Counted from the stretch's first letter, positions 1 through 8,958 are shown. The stretch is 64,000 bases of DNA from Myxococcales bacterium (GCA_016712525.1 JADJQX010000001.1:558001-622000); one strand, 5' to 3'. Translations and numbers: made by a program. The notes: generated from the letters alone by a model not told the origin.

Positions 1-477
1 TTGGTCGGGCTCGTATCGCAGCACTTCGGTATCGCAACATCGGAGAACGTGGTCATACCGCGTTGGGTATTTCGATTCGGCCCCGCGGCCAAGGAGCTCG
101 TCGCCGCCTCGGCCGGGCCAGCATGCGAGGGTGTCACGAATTGGAGCAACGGGCGCGGATGTCTCTACACGGCCCCGACCGTGCTGAACGGTAGGACCAC
201 CGCCACGAACAGCGCGAACGGCATGAAGGGCACGATCTCGGGTACGTGCGTGCGCGGGCAGTGGACCGACATCGTGGACACCTGCGAGCCCGCGAAGAGC
301 TGCCCTGGCGGCCGCTACGCGAGCCCGAAGGGCTGCTCCTACGCCTACCCCGAGACGCTCAGCGGGGTTTCTTTGCAGGTCAACAACGACGCCCCCGGCC
401 GCACCGGCACGCTCTCGGGCACATGCATCGACGGAACCTGGCGCATGGACCCGTCGTTCGACGACACGTGCCGATAA
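1..477 (+). CDS. Cys-rich two-repeat protein, probably 5'-truncated by the window edge
   Basis: The reading frame is open from base 1, so the TTG at position 1 need not be the true start. The C-terminal 120 residues are two tandem copies of a four-cysteine module: C42, C54, C83, C95 and C101, C112, C142, C157, with similar spacings. Each copy has an aromatic/Pro stretch after the second Cys and a GT-x-SGTC-x2-G-x-W segment around the third. The even number of Cys and repeated Gly/Asn-rich loops suggest a disulfide-bonded exported domain. No export signal is visible, consistent with a missing 5' end. I do not recognise a family. The next 266 bases (478-743) show nothing I can support. Confidence 0.6.
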   Translation: MVGLVSQHFGIATSENVVIPRWVFRFGPAAKELVAASAGPACEGVTNWSNGRGCLYTAPTVLNGRTTATNSANGMKGTISGTCVRGQWTDIVDTCEPAKSCPGGRYASPKGCSYAYPETLSGVSLQVNNDAPGRTGTLSGTCIDGTWRMDPSFDDTCR

Positions 478-743
478 GTGGGCGCGTCGACGGGATCGGA
501 AGGGAGACGCCGCGGTCCCTGGCTGGATCGCGGCCAGAGCCCGAACCCGCACGACGCGCCGACTTGGGGGATCGTCGCGCAGGCGTTCGTCGAGGCCGAT
601 GACCATCGAAGGCGCCGGTGCGACGGGCGTACTCGTCTCGGCCGCTGCTCGAGAAGTCGGTGAAGCTCTCGGGGAGCCGTCGCGGTCATCGGCGCCCCGT
701 AGCGCGGCCTACCAGCCACGCGCTGGCGACGGAGACCTTAACT

Positions 744-1217
744 TCAATCCAGCTCGTTTTCGTCATCGTGCGCCATGTCGAGCATCCGCGCTCTGGTCAA
801 GTCGACGTGCTCTCCTCCCTGAACCCGAAGTATCCATCCCTCGACACTTGGGCGGCCCAATCTCCAGAACTTTGCGCACTTGCCAAGATACGAAACCACG
901 AGCTCACGCATGGACGAGTCGAGGAGCTTCTGAGCCAGCTCGAAATCCGGACCGAATGACGACAATTGCGGAGAATCTCCGCAGTCGCCCGCCAGCAGCA
1001 ACCTCCGGCCGGCCTCGGCGACGTCGCCCGCAGCCAAGGCCACTTCGCCGAGCAGAATGTTGCCCCAATGGAGACAGTTGGGTCTCTGCCACGCCTCCTC
1101 GTTGGCGTCCGCCCATTTCAGCGCGGCGGTAGCGGCGACGCGAATCGATGCGAGATCGGATGGCTCGAAGGAGACCCCCGCCGCGCGCAGTGCTATTGCA
1201 GCAAACTCTCGTTGCAT
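744..1217 (-). CDS. Small helical hypothetical protein
   Basis: A 157-residue alpha-helical protein with no signal peptide or membrane segment. Two consecutive helix pairs rich in Ala/Leu (about residues 5-35 and 45-75) look TPR-like, and the C-terminus is acidic. Codons in the same frame continue upstream of the ATG without a stop for at least about 20 residues, so the start may lie further 5'. It sits in the toxin-gene debris at the left edge of the window, where small cytosolic proteins are often immunity proteins, but no matching toxin is visible beside it. Function unknown. Base composition is less GC-rich than the core genes further right. Confidence 0.5.
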   Translation of the reverse strand: MQREFAAIALRAAGVSFEPSDLASIRVAATAALKWADANEEAWQRPNCLHWGNILLGEVALAAGDVAEAGRRLLLAGDCGDSPQLSSFGPDFELAQKLLDSSMRELVVSYLGKCAKFWRLGRPSVEGWILRVQGGEHVDLTRARMLDMAHDDENELD

Positions 1218-1324
1218 CTTGGCTTTCGCTTCTCTGCGGGTACTGATTCGCGAGAGCAGCCCCCGCGAGCCCGAACTTCACGGCGTCCTCGGCCGCATCG
1301 GCTTACCTCGCGCCGCGCGCGCCA

Positions 1325-1690
1325 TCAAGCTGAATCGAGCGCGTTCTCTTTCTCCGCAACCAACGCGGAAAGCTCGCTGTCGACCATCGCTACGAGGCGG
1401 CGTTCGGCGGCAAGTCCGAACCCTCGCCGAATGTAGCGTGGGATTCCGTAGTCGCCACATTCCTGCTCGTGCCAGGTCAATGACTCCCCTGAGCGCGAGA
1501 GGATGAGGCGAACCCCTGCTATCGCCAAAGCCAGGACCCGCAAGCTGTCGATGCCGCGTCCCTCCGAGCGAGCGGCCCTCGTACGGCCTCAGCTCCCCGA
1601 GCGCAGCGGCGTCGTTCGGGCCTCGCAAGCCGGCGACGCCGTATCCGTCCTTTGGGCGCGCCACCGTCCTACCCGACGCGTCGCAGACGA
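1325..1690 (-). pseudogene. Decayed coding remnant
   Basis: Between 1218 and 2030 no intact gene is convincing, but the minus strand holds two protein-like stretches in different frames. One runs from about 1690 to 1550 and includes DASGRTVARPKDGYG and GPNDAAALGEL. The other is a 72-codon open frame at 1543-1325 with SLTWHEQECGDYG and a closing coiled segment. They read as pieces of one protein separated by a frameshift. A stop at about 1701 closes a further open frame that comes from upstream. The stretch 1505-1590 resembles 10775-10850 just upstream of the Rhs fragment, so this is probably recombination debris of the same gene type. No function can be assigned. Confidence 0.3.
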
Positions 1691-1884
1691 GAGGCGCAGT
1701 TCACTCTCCGTCCGAGAACTGCGACAGGCACGCCGACGGGGGCGTGTCCGGCACGGGACCGCCGGCGCGTAGACGAGGCGGGGGCGAGACCGCGCTCGTC
1801 GAGCCGGCAAGTATGCGGTCGTCGGGGAGTAGGCTTCCCGGCTTCACCCTGTCAAGGCTCTCGCCCAGGTCGTAGAGTGGGTGC

Positions 1885-2046
1885 ATGCCGTGGCTTCGCC
1901 GCCTCGCTCTCCTCCCCGTCTTCGTCACCGCGCCCTCCGGGGCCGCGGCGGCTCTGCGACGCGCCGCTCCCGCTGGCTCGAACCCGGGCCTCCCCTGTGG
2001 GCCTACGCCGGTCAGGGCGCTTCACAACCCATGGGCGCTCCCGTGA
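1885..2046 (+). other. 53-codon open frame with a signal-peptide-like start
   Basis: The ATG at 1885 opens a 53-residue frame that begins MPWLRRLALLPVFVTA and reaches an Ala-rich cleavage-like site near residue 23, a good Sec signal peptide. It then stops at 2046, overlapping the start of the next gene. It could be the stump of an exported protein whose remainder was replaced by the downstream gene. It could also be chance in GC-rich DNA. Confidence 0.2.
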
Positions 2047-2666
2047 CGAACAGGCCGATGGACAGGTATCGAGACGCCATAGTGGCGGCTCTGGCCAAGA
2101 TCGGGTTCAAGAAGCGCGCAGGCTATGCGTTCACGCTCGATCTCGCTCCCAACGTGCTCGGGTGGCTAGGCCTCAATCGAGCAACACGACACCATGGCCC
2201 GGGCGAAGTGGAGATCAACCCTATCATTGGCGTGCGCTTCCAGGACATCGAGCGACTGGTGGCGGAGTGTCGTGGCGAGAAGTTCCATGCCTACCAACCA
2301 CCGACGATCGGCAGTCCACTCGGGTACCTCATGCCGGAGAACAAGTACATGGCATGGATGTTCGTTCCCGGCCGCTCGGAGGAGGTAGCTTCCGATATGG
2401 CCAATGCGATAGCCACCCACGGGGTTCCGTTCATGCGCTCGGCTGTCGACCTCGCCGACGTACGGCCACGACTCCAAGAGTGCTTTGGCGTTGCGGATCA
2501 GCTAGACTACAGGCGGCCGGCCGCCTCGCTGCTTGCGGGAGATGTAGAGCAGGCGCGCGCTTTGCTCGACAATTCGCTCGCGACTCTCGGAGCGCGGACC
2601 GACCTCGCCGCGGAAGACTTCAGGAGATTCGCGAAGTCGCTCCGCGGCAGGCTGCCGCCTCCGTGA
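2031..2666 (+). CDS. DUF4304-like cytosolic protein, possible immunity protein
   Basis: About 211 residues from the ATG at 2031; MDRYRDAIVAAL at 2058 is an equally good start. The open frame extends to 1881, but those codons look non-coding. The first 110 residues resemble the DUF4304 type: an N-terminal helix, a G-F-K-K turn, alternating strands ending in I-x-P-x-I-G-V, then a helical tail. There is no signal or membrane segment. Family assignment is from memory of the pattern, not a search. Its position among Rhs and toxin debris suggests an immunity role, which is inference. It points opposite to most genes of the island. Confidence 0.6.
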   Translation: MGAPVTNRPMDRYRDAIVAALAKIGFKKRAGYAFTLDLAPNVLGWLGLNRATRHHGPGEVEINPIIGVRFQDIERLVAECRGEKFHAYQPPTIGSPLGYLMPENKYMAWMFVPGRSEEVASDMANAIATHGVPFMRSAVDLADVRPRLQECFGVADQLDYRRPAASLLAGDVEQARALLDNSLATLGARTDLAAEDFRRFAKSLRGRLPPP

Positions 2667-2772
2667 TAGCGCGTTTCATCGAAGCGGCCCACTGCGTCAG
2701 GATAGCTATCGGGCGCGCCGGCGTGGCGTTCGCCACCGGGGCGACCCGACGACGCTACCGGGTCGACCCACA

Positions 2773-2862
2773 GCGCGGACGATGTCTCCCCGGCAGACGT
2801 GCTTGCCGTCGTTCTCTCGCAAGCCACAGCCCACCGCGTCGGGCAGCGGCTCGGCCTGGGGC
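2773..2862 (-). pseudogene. Displaced fragment of the RCC1-like lipoprotein gene
   Basis: Read on the minus strand, this stretch encodes a near copy of the last residues of the protein at 5445-7985 (GLRENDGKHVCRGDIV). About 40 bases are identical to 5470-5510. It is joined on its 5' side to a block matching 5780-5803 (coding AEPLPDAV), although those two blocks lie some 270 bases apart in the intact gene. No intact frame or start accompanies it. The rest of 2667-2907 holds nothing else I can support. Confidence 0.75.
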
Positions 2863-2907
2863 AAGGAGGCGCGGACGCGATTCCCCACTGAACTGGCTTA
2901 CCTGACT

Positions 2908-3636
2908 CTAACGCGGAATCGGAAGGTATGTCCGGGTCTCGCCAAGGTCGCCCGCACACGCACGCTCGTCACCTAGGCCGCAGGCACGTTCACGCGCAGT
3001 ATCGGCACAGCGGACCGGAGCACTTTCGGGGTATTGGGTGCACAGGGTACGAAAGAAGCGGCAGCCAGCCGCGTCATCGAGCCCCACGCAGGCATGTTCG
3101 GCGTAGGCGAACCCCGTCGAAGCCTCGCCGGCTTCGATCTTGACCTGCCCGTAGGCGGCGCATGCGAGCGCAATGCCGGCATCGCACTCCTCCTTGAGAA
3201 TCGTGAGCGCTCGCACGGGATCGGGCGAGCACTTCCCCCCCTCGAGGTGGCAGACAGCCACCTTCACGCACGCCCAGGGCGATCCCCCCTTGCATCCTTT
3301 CTCCTCGAATGCCTGTGCCAAGCGTTCGTCGGGCTCTTCTAAGCCCCAACCTGCCCTAGCTTGTATTGCTCGTATCTCGCATGCGCCTCCGTTTCCGTTG
3401 TCGCAACGAAGCTGACATTCGGTGACGTCAACAACCGGACACGCCCAACAGACGGCCGATACGCCCACCATGTCTGGCGGACACTCGGCACCCTGCCGTC
3501 CCTTGCAGCTTGGGTGCAGAAGCCGGCCCGGCGCTCGCGCAACGCCGCGCTGGTCGACAGTAGCGGTACACCCAAGCAGACACGCTGACGAGATCAGAGC
3601 GACCAAAGTACGTTTCCGCCACATTTCAGTTTTCAC
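2908..3636 (-). CDS. Sel1-like Cys-rich lipoprotein (copy 1)
   Basis: A 242-residue protein with a lipoprotein signal: positive N-terminus, hydrophobic stretch, and LLGC with the acceptor Cys at residue 23. After a linker with a C-P-P-D-M-V / C-W-A-C-P motif it carries Sel1-like helical repeats from about residue 85 to 235, each with paired Cys (for example EKGCKGGSPWACV and DAGIALACAAYG). It is a paralog of the proteins at 3809-4558 and 8099-8803, sharing the C-P-x-x-M opening, the Cys-paired repeats and a C-terminal RAC-x-LG-DE-x-AC unit. It should be an envelope lipoprotein. Its repeated placement beside Rhs tips suggests immunity, which is inference. Confidence 0.8.
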   Translation of the reverse strand: MKTEMWRKRTLVALISSACLLGCTATVDQRGVARAPGRLLHPSCKGRQGAECPPDMVGVSAVCWACPVVDVTECQLRCDNGNGGACEIRAIQARAGWGLEEPDERLAQAFEEKGCKGGSPWACVKVAVCHLEGGKCSPDPVRALTILKEECDAGIALACAAYGQVKIEAGEASTGFAYAEHACVGLDDAAGCRFFRTLCTQYPESAPVRCADTARERACGLGDERACAGDLGETRTYLPIPR

Positions 3637-3808
3637 CGTATTTGCGCGGGACTTCGAAACGGCAGAAGGGGAAGCAGGAAACGGCCGTGCGGTGGAAGCT
3701 TTCCTGGTAGGCGGCCTCGTCCTTCATGTGAGCCATCCACTCGTTGTAGCCATCCTCCAAGACCCTATCTCATCATCTTGTGCCGGCGGGCGCAACGCTT
3801 GTCGCCCC

Positions 3809-4558
3809 CTAAGGTTCGATCTTCCGCCCTTCCGACGGTTGGGTCATGCGAGCGCACAGCTCGGTTCGCCCCAGCTCGCATCCGCGGGCAAACACCTCCC
3901 TCGAGCAGCCCGTCCCGGCACTATCGGCGCTCAGGCAATGTCGCCCGAAGAGCGCACACGCGTCGGCATCCCCAAGCAAACACCCCCGTTCGGCGAGCCG
4001 CGTTGCCGCAATCGCGTCGTGGTTCTCCTCGAGCTCCACCGTTGCGTTTGCAAGACAGGCGCCGGGGTGCCCGCCCGTGCACAGGCGGTTTCGAATTTCA
4101 CGGGCGCGGCGCCGATCCGCTCGACACGCCTTACCCGACGCCAAGCATCCTGCAAGCCCTTCGCACGAGTCGGACGAACCGAGCGAGCACCCGCGCTCGT
4201 ATAGCAACTCCGCCTCTCCTTTTCGGGCGGCACCAAACCTGCCCGATTCGTAGAACAAGGCTGCCAATGAGCACGACTCGCCTTCCCCAGCCCTGCAGTG
4301 GGCCTCGCAGTCGGAGGGCGCTTCACATACCGCACAGCGCCCATCCACCTCGCGCATGGCTGAAGGGCATCCTCCGGCAGGCCGAGGCATGACGATAGCG
4401 GAGACCGACGCTTGCGCGGGGGTTTGAGTCCGAGCGCGGCCGCCCGAGTCGCTCGAGCAGCCCGTGTCGAGCAATGCGAGACAAAGGCTTCCGGAAGCTA
4501 GCCATCGTAGCGAGCGCATGCACCTAATAGCCATTCGCATTCGTTGTGCTCGCGACAT
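3809..4558 (-). CDS. Sel1-like Cys-rich lipoprotein (copy 2)
   Basis: A 249-residue paralog of the lipoproteins at 2908-3636 and 8099-8803. The N-terminus has a hydrophobic segment ending in LLDTGC, with the candidate lipidation Cys at residue 34. An internal ATG at 4519 would give a more typical signal length. The CPSAM and CAVCEAPSDC motifs match the Cys-rich linker of the sister proteins. Four to five Sel1-like repeats follow, recognisable by G-C-x-LG-x-x-x-x-C spacing. It lies directly downstream of the decayed Rhs tip at 4540-5004, on the same strand, mirroring the order Rhs tip then Sel1 lipoprotein seen at 8959/8803. Function unproven. Confidence 0.75.
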   Translation of the reverse strand: MSRAQRMRMAIRCMRSLRWLASGSLCLALLDTGCSSDSGGRARTQTPAQASVSAIVMPRPAGGCPSAMREVDGRCAVCEAPSDCEAHCRAGEGESCSLAALFYESGRFGAARKGEAELLYERGCSLGSSDSCEGLAGCLASGKACRADRRRAREIRNRLCTGGHPGACLANATVELEENHDAIAATRLAERGCLLGDADACALFGRHCLSADSAGTGCSREVFARGCELGRTELCARMTQPSEGRKIEP

Positions 4559-5004
4559 TTTTCCAGCGCACTCCGTTGCGCATCACTTGAACTACTTTGC
4601 CGTCCGACACGCACACCACCACCCTCATGCTCTCAAGCTGATCTCCGCAGATGAGGCACTGCGTCTTGAACGCCGCTCTTCGTCTCCAGCATGAGCACCG
4701 GGAGGTGCCGCTCCGGAACGTAACCATAGACACGGTAGCTCACTGCGGCTTGGCAGACCACCTCTCCCGCGGATGCGGAGCTGCCCATCGTACATCCACT
4801 GCCGCTCGATGGTCCCGTTCACGCGGCGTGCGATCCGCAGGCCCTTCGCGGTCACCGTGGTCACGGTCGGCGCCGCGGGTGCCGGCGGCGTCACGTTCAC
4901 CGTCGCCCCCGTCGGGCTGCCTTCACCGTCCCACGTGTAGGTCCGCGTCTCGGTTCCCACCGTGCGCGTCGCCACGTCTCCGTGCGCGTCGTACGTGTAG
5001 CTAA
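4540..5004 (-). pseudogene. Orphan Rhs core fragment
   Basis: The minus strand encodes Rhs peptides such as YTYDAHGDVATRTVG, TYTWDGEGS and IERQWMYDGQLRI. These track the intact Rhs fragment at about 9500-9920 with high nucleotide identity. The copy carries a 12-base in-frame deletion (TYDVD lost before AKG), a one-base insertion near 4770, and later frame changes: the matching DHLGSMRAVVRVSDG stretch is recognisable at about 4545-4660 in another frame. Homology stops sharply at about 5000, inside TYDAHG/YTY. It is an inactive displaced tip, fused in frame at its 5' end to the membrane protein below. Confidence 0.85.
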
Positions 5005-5329
5005 CGTTGGAGATAATGGCGATGACCGATAGCCCCCCGAGGAGCACACAGAGGACAACCAGCGCAATCTTCCGAACAGCGATACCGAAAGTACCAGCGA
5101 GTCTCCCCACCCAAGCTGAAACCGCAAACGCCACGAGAGGCGGCCCCGCACAAACGAGCTCGGGCGGCACGAAGATCCCACCGACACGAACCGGGAACCG
5201 TTCCTCCAGGAGCAGCGCTGCGGCACCGAGGACAAGTGCGTGGACTGCGACCACCACAGACGTCGCGCCGAGCCCCCTGCCGACGAGGCTTCGCCTGTCG
5301 GTGGCGCCTGTTGCGTTAGTAGATTCCAA
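4625..5329 (-). CDS. Chimeric frame: three-helix membrane protein fused to an Rhs fragment
   Basis: A 234-residue open frame. Residues 1-108 contain three hydrophobic helices (about 21-41, 56-76 and 84-106), a small integral membrane protein of no family I recognise. Directly after I-I-S-N the sequence becomes Rhs core (YTYDAHG onward) for about 65 residues, then degenerates where the Rhs copy has a one-base insertion. The fusion point near 5004 is the edge of homology with the Rhs gene at 9918. The membrane part may be a Rhs-tip immunity or tip protein overwritten by recombination, or a native gene with its 3' end lost. Whether the fusion is expressed is unknown. Confidence 0.5.
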   Translation of the reverse strand: MESTNATGATDRRSLVGRGLGATSVVVAVHALVLGAAALLLEERFPVRVGGIFVPPELVCAGPPLVAFAVSAWVGRLAGTFGIAVRKIALVVLCVLLGGLSVIAIISNVSYTYDAHGDVATRTVGTETRTYTWDGEGSPTGATVNVTPPAPAAPTVTTVTAKGLRIARRVNGTIERQWMYDGQLRIRGRGGLPSRSELPCLWLRSGAAPPGAHAGDEERRSRRSASSAEISLRA

Positions 5330-5444
5330 AGGGCATCCCGCAGCGCTCGTTGCACCTCCGAACGATGTCTGACAAAGCGGCCGTGCAGCTCTTGGTGCCC
5401 AACTTCGTTGCCCTCATCACCGCTGGCATGAATGGGCCCTTCTG

Positions 5445-7985
5445 CTACCGGATCGGCACGATGTCTCCCCGGCAGACGTGCTTGCCGTCGTTCTCTCGCA
5501 GTCCGCAGCCCATGGCCTCTTGCCATTCGCTGAAGCGCTCGGTCGTGGACCAGGGGCGGTCGCCGACGCACATCACCGTGTGGTCCGACCTGCGGATCGC
5601 GCACGTGGTCGATCCGGCGCTCCAGGAGCCCGCGAGCCGAAGGGCTTCGTCCGCGAATGGCTGCCGAGGTGGAGCCGAGGGCGCGTAGAGCGAGGCGCAC
5701 ACCACGCGGTGGTCCGAGCGCCTGACTCCACACAAATAGGCCCCGAACTGTGTGCCTTCAGGCTCGAGCATGAGGTCCTCGACCGCGTCGGGCAGCGGCT
5801 CGGCCAGGGGCGGGGTGGCGCCGAAGGCTCCCCAGCATTGCGCCTTTCCGTCGACTCGACGAATTCCGCACGCCACGTGCGGATAGGCGAGCGTGACGAG
5901 GGACGAGAAGCCCACGGACGGGGTCGTGGGGCGTAGCGCCTCGGTCCAGCATATGGGGAACCCGTCGCTCGCTCGCAGCGCGCAGTCGAGGGTCGTCGAG
6001 GCGTATGTCCCTGCCGGGAGCGTCGGGAGCGGCTCGCCGCCGAATCCCAGGGGACGGAGGCCCCCCGTCGCGCTCAAGGTGATAATTCGCTCTCCGTCGC
6101 CCGCGATGTTCCGGTAGCTCTCCGCCGTAACCTCCAAGGTGGCGGGCAGGATGCCGCTCGACCGGCAATCGATTCGCCCATCCGACTTGCGAATGCCGCA
6201 CATGTTCGCGGCATGGCCCACGGTCGACGTGTAGGTCTCGTCGGGTGGAACGCGTTGAAATGGCGCCCCCCAACATCGCAGGCGATCGACGGCGTCGAGC
6301 GCGCACCCCTGCCACCGCGGCGCGCCGACGAGGCCGTGGTACGCCTCCCCCGCACGCGTCAATGGCCCGTATTCCGCGCTCCACACGGCGCCGTCGGCGG
6401 CCCGCACCCCCCAGAGATCGTTGCGCATCGGCCGTATCTCACGCATCGGGGAAGCGAAGAGGGCCGGTGCGGCCGAGAGCGCGCCGTCGCATTGAAATGG
6501 GCCGGGCAGAGCTCGCCAGGCACAAGCTTGCTCGGGGAAGTCGCTGTCGAACGCGAGCCCGGTAAACGGCCCCATCGACGTGAACAGCCCCGGATGCTGC
6601 CCTCGCGGCCAGAAGCAGTCGAGCTCGCCGTCCCGAGCGCGTATGGCACAAACGGTCGCCGGACCGGCGTCGATACTCGTATACGCTTCAGCGCTGTTCG
6701 GAAGGCCGTTCGTGAATATGTTGGTGCCCGTCGGAGTTGCACAGACGATTCGCCGGTCGCTCTCGCGCAAACCGCACACGAACTGCATGCCTACGGCCAA
6801 GCTGCTCACTGCGACATCGAGGCCCGTGTACGATTGACCGAAGGCCCAGCAGTCTACCGTGTGATCGGCTTCCCTGCGCGCACAGACCAAGTCCGTGCTC
6901 TCCATGTCGATCTGATCGTACTTCAACGGGTACCGATGTACCGTCCCGGATATCCAGCACCAGGCATACCCTTCATGGTCGATTCCGCAGACCTTGTTGT
7001 TTCCCGCCGCGAGCTGCTTCCATCGCGTTCCAGACGCGGGCGCCGACGTGGACACCGCGGGCTCGACCCACTCCGAGTCCGTCCGCGCCCGGTAGTGCCG
7101 CACGGCCGAGGGTGCCGCGCGGTCGTACCATGCGAGGCCCGTCACGCCTGGGACGTCGCTGAAGGTCGTCGGCGTCGTGTCCGCCGAGCGCTGCCACTGG
7201 AGGTGGACCTCGTTCGCGATCCCGACGCCTCGCACTCCCGTCACGGGGGCGGACTCGGCGCCGCGCAGGTCCCTGGCGAGGGGACGCACACGGTACGCGC
7301 GCGCGGCGGGCGCCGTGACGAGCCTCGGCTGCGCCGGGAGGCCCACCTTCACGGCCGACGCGAACGGCTCTCCCGCCGCGGTGGCGGCCTCGAGCTCGAA
7401 CGTCGCCCTCGGCGCGTCCCGGTCCAGCCACTCGCGCTCTCCCGGCCCGACCGTGAGCACCTTTCCGTCGTCGCGCGAGATCTCGAAGCCCGTCACTGCT
7501 CCCGTTCGGCTGCCGCGCTTTCCCTCGGAGGCGCTCGCCTGGCGCTCGCCGTACACCGCGACCACCATGTAGACGTGGCTCGCCACGACGGCACCCTCGC
7601 CCATCGCGAGCCACGTCACCTTGATGCCGGCCCGCTCCGTCCCCTGGGTCGCCTCCACGCTCGGCGCGAGCAACGTGGCCGCCCGCGCGGTCCGGTCCTC
7701 GAATTTTCGCACGTCGGCGCCTACGCGCGCGAGCTCCACGCCATCACGCAGGACGCGGTACCCCGTCACCGCCGCGCTCGGCTCCTCCCACGTCACGCGC
7801 ACCATGTCGGCGAGGTCGTTGCTCGCCGACAACACGGCGACCGCGCGATCCTCCACGGGAGCCACCGCCCCATCCGCCCCCGCGTCCTCCACGGGAGCGA
7901 CGGTGACCTCGCCTCCGCACGCGAGGAGGAGGAGGCAGTACAGCGGAAGGCGAGCGAGGCCGAGATCGAAGCGAATCAGGTTCAT
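5445..7985 (-). CDS. Large lipoprotein with FN3-like domains and RCC1-like repeats
   Basis: An 846-residue exported protein. The N-terminus has a lipoprotein signal ending LLLAC (Cys near residue 23), followed by an acidic Asp/Ala linker. Residues 45-320 look like fibronectin-III-type strands (VTWEEPSAAVTGYRV is typical). Residues 320-846 are RCC1-like beta-propeller repeats, each built around V-C-G-I-R-x-x-D-G-x-x-x-C-W, so most blades carry two Cys. Such proteins bind partners at the cell surface in related genomes, but the ligand here is unknown. The last residues (GLRENDGKHVCRGD) are duplicated as a fragment at 2773-2862. It lies between two Rhs-tip/Sel1 units on the same strand. Confidence 0.85.
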   Translation of the reverse strand: MNLIRFDLGLARLPLYCLLLLACGGEVTVAPVEDAGADGAVAPVEDRAVAVLSASNDLADMVRVTWEEPSAAVTGYRVLRDGVELARVGADVRKFEDRTARAATLLAPSVEATQGTERAGIKVTWLAMGEGAVVASHVYMVVAVYGERQASASEGKRGSRTGAVTGFEISRDDGKVLTVGPGEREWLDRDAPRATFELEAATAAGEPFASAVKVGLPAQPRLVTAPAARAYRVRPLARDLRGAESAPVTGVRGVGIANEVHLQWQRSADTTPTTFSDVPGVTGLAWYDRAAPSAVRHYRARTDSEWVEPAVSTSAPASGTRWKQLAAGNNKVCGIDHEGYAWCWISGTVHRYPLKYDQIDMESTDLVCARREADHTVDCWAFGQSYTGLDVAVSSLAVGMQFVCGLRESDRRIVCATPTGTNIFTNGLPNSAEAYTSIDAGPATVCAIRARDGELDCFWPRGQHPGLFTSMGPFTGLAFDSDFPEQACAWRALPGPFQCDGALSAAPALFASPMREIRPMRNDLWGVRAADGAVWSAEYGPLTRAGEAYHGLVGAPRWQGCALDAVDRLRCWGAPFQRVPPDETYTSTVGHAANMCGIRKSDGRIDCRSSGILPATLEVTAESYRNIAGDGERIITLSATGGLRPLGFGGEPLPTLPAGTYASTTLDCALRASDGFPICWTEALRPTTPSVGFSSLVTLAYPHVACGIRRVDGKAQCWGAFGATPPLAEPLPDAVEDLMLEPEGTQFGAYLCGVRRSDHRVVCASLYAPSAPPRQPFADEALRLAGSWSAGSTTCAIRRSDHTVMCVGDRPWSTTERFSEWQEAMGCGLRENDGKHVCRGDIVPIR

Positions 7986-8098
7986 GAGGGTGTTCCGATC
8001 CAGGCAAGGTCAGCTTTCATATTGCGTCCGAATCGGCACATCGTCATATCTTGACTGAGCTCGGAAGCATCTCGCCAATGTCGGCCAGACATTCTCCC

Positions 8099-8803
8099 TT
8101 ACGGAAGCACCGGCGGCGGTGCCGCTGACGCCTCACCAGGAATTCGAGTACCTCCGCAACTCGCTTCGTGGCCGTACTGACATGCTCGCGCGGCCGCGGA
8201 CTCGACACAGCGAGGAGGAGCATGGGCCGGGTCTTGTACACATAGCCGCGCGAGCGAGGTGCAACCGTAGCGATCCGTACATCCGCGTTCCGCCCAGGCG
8301 AAGGCAGCCTTCGCTTCGCCAGCGCGCAACAGAATCGTCGCGACACCTACACAGGCCGACGAGAGACCTTTAGCGCAAATATCTTCGAGCATGGTGCGCG
8401 CTCGCAGCTCGTCTTTCGGGTAGCCGTCGCCTCTATATATCGCGTCGGCCACGGCTTCGCACGCCATCAATGAGCCCCCATCACACCCTTTCCTATAGTA
8501 TCGCGCGGCAGTGGCCAGGTCAGGATCACTATCGACGCCTATCGCCGTCGAGAACGCGTAGAGCGCGCAGGCATCTGCGTCTCCCGAATTGCACTTTGCC
8601 AGGCACGTCGCGCGAGGAACAATCGGACAGACCGTGCACATCCTGCTGTGCTGGACCATCTCCGCCGGACACTCGCTAGGAAGACGCTCCATCATGGCGT
8701 TTCGCGGCCTCATGGGCGCGACGACCTGAACGTGCTGTTCAGGTCCGCCAGAACATGCCCCGAGAGAGGCGAAGGTCACCATGGCCACAGTCCGAAAATG
8801 CAT
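8099..8803 (-). CDS. Sel1-like Cys-rich lipoprotein (copy 3)
   Basis: About 234 residues from the ATG at 8803, chosen because it gives a compact lipoprotein signal (MHFRTVAMVTFASLGAC). The frame is open to an ATG at 8830. The mature protein repeats the plan of its two paralogs: a CPAEM and CTVCPIVPRATC linker, then Sel1-like repeats with paired Cys (RKGCDGGSLMACEAV, AKGLSSACVGVA) and a C-terminal RACQYGHEASC unit. It sits about 155 bases downstream of the Rhs gene end, co-directional, which is the usual spot for an immunity gene. As a lipoprotein it would act in the periplasm or outer membrane. The immunity role is inference. Confidence 0.8.
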   Translation of the reverse strand: MHFRTVAMVTFASLGACSGGPEQHVQVVAPMRPRNAMMERLPSECPAEMVQHSRMCTVCPIVPRATCLAKCNSGDADACALYAFSTAIGVDSDPDLATAARYYRKGCDGGSLMACEAVADAIYRGDGYPKDELRARTMLEDICAKGLSSACVGVATILLRAGEAKAAFAWAERGCTDRYGCTSLARLCVQDPAHAPPRCVESAAARACQYGHEASCGGTRIPGEASAAPPPVLP

Positions 8804-8958
8804 CAGACACCATTCCATCCGAGATACCAAATCTCTCGACTCTTGTGAGCAGGTCGTTCGCGGTCGCTTTAGCCGCCTTCATTTCGGATTTGTCGACTTC
8901 ACCTACAAGGCAGGCCTCAGCTCGCTGGATGCATTTGACAACAGGCGACGCCTGCTGG

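Noticed and set aside
3422..4204. 260-codon plus-strand frame
   Set aside because: Antisense to the two Sel1-like lipoproteins, with no signal of its own.
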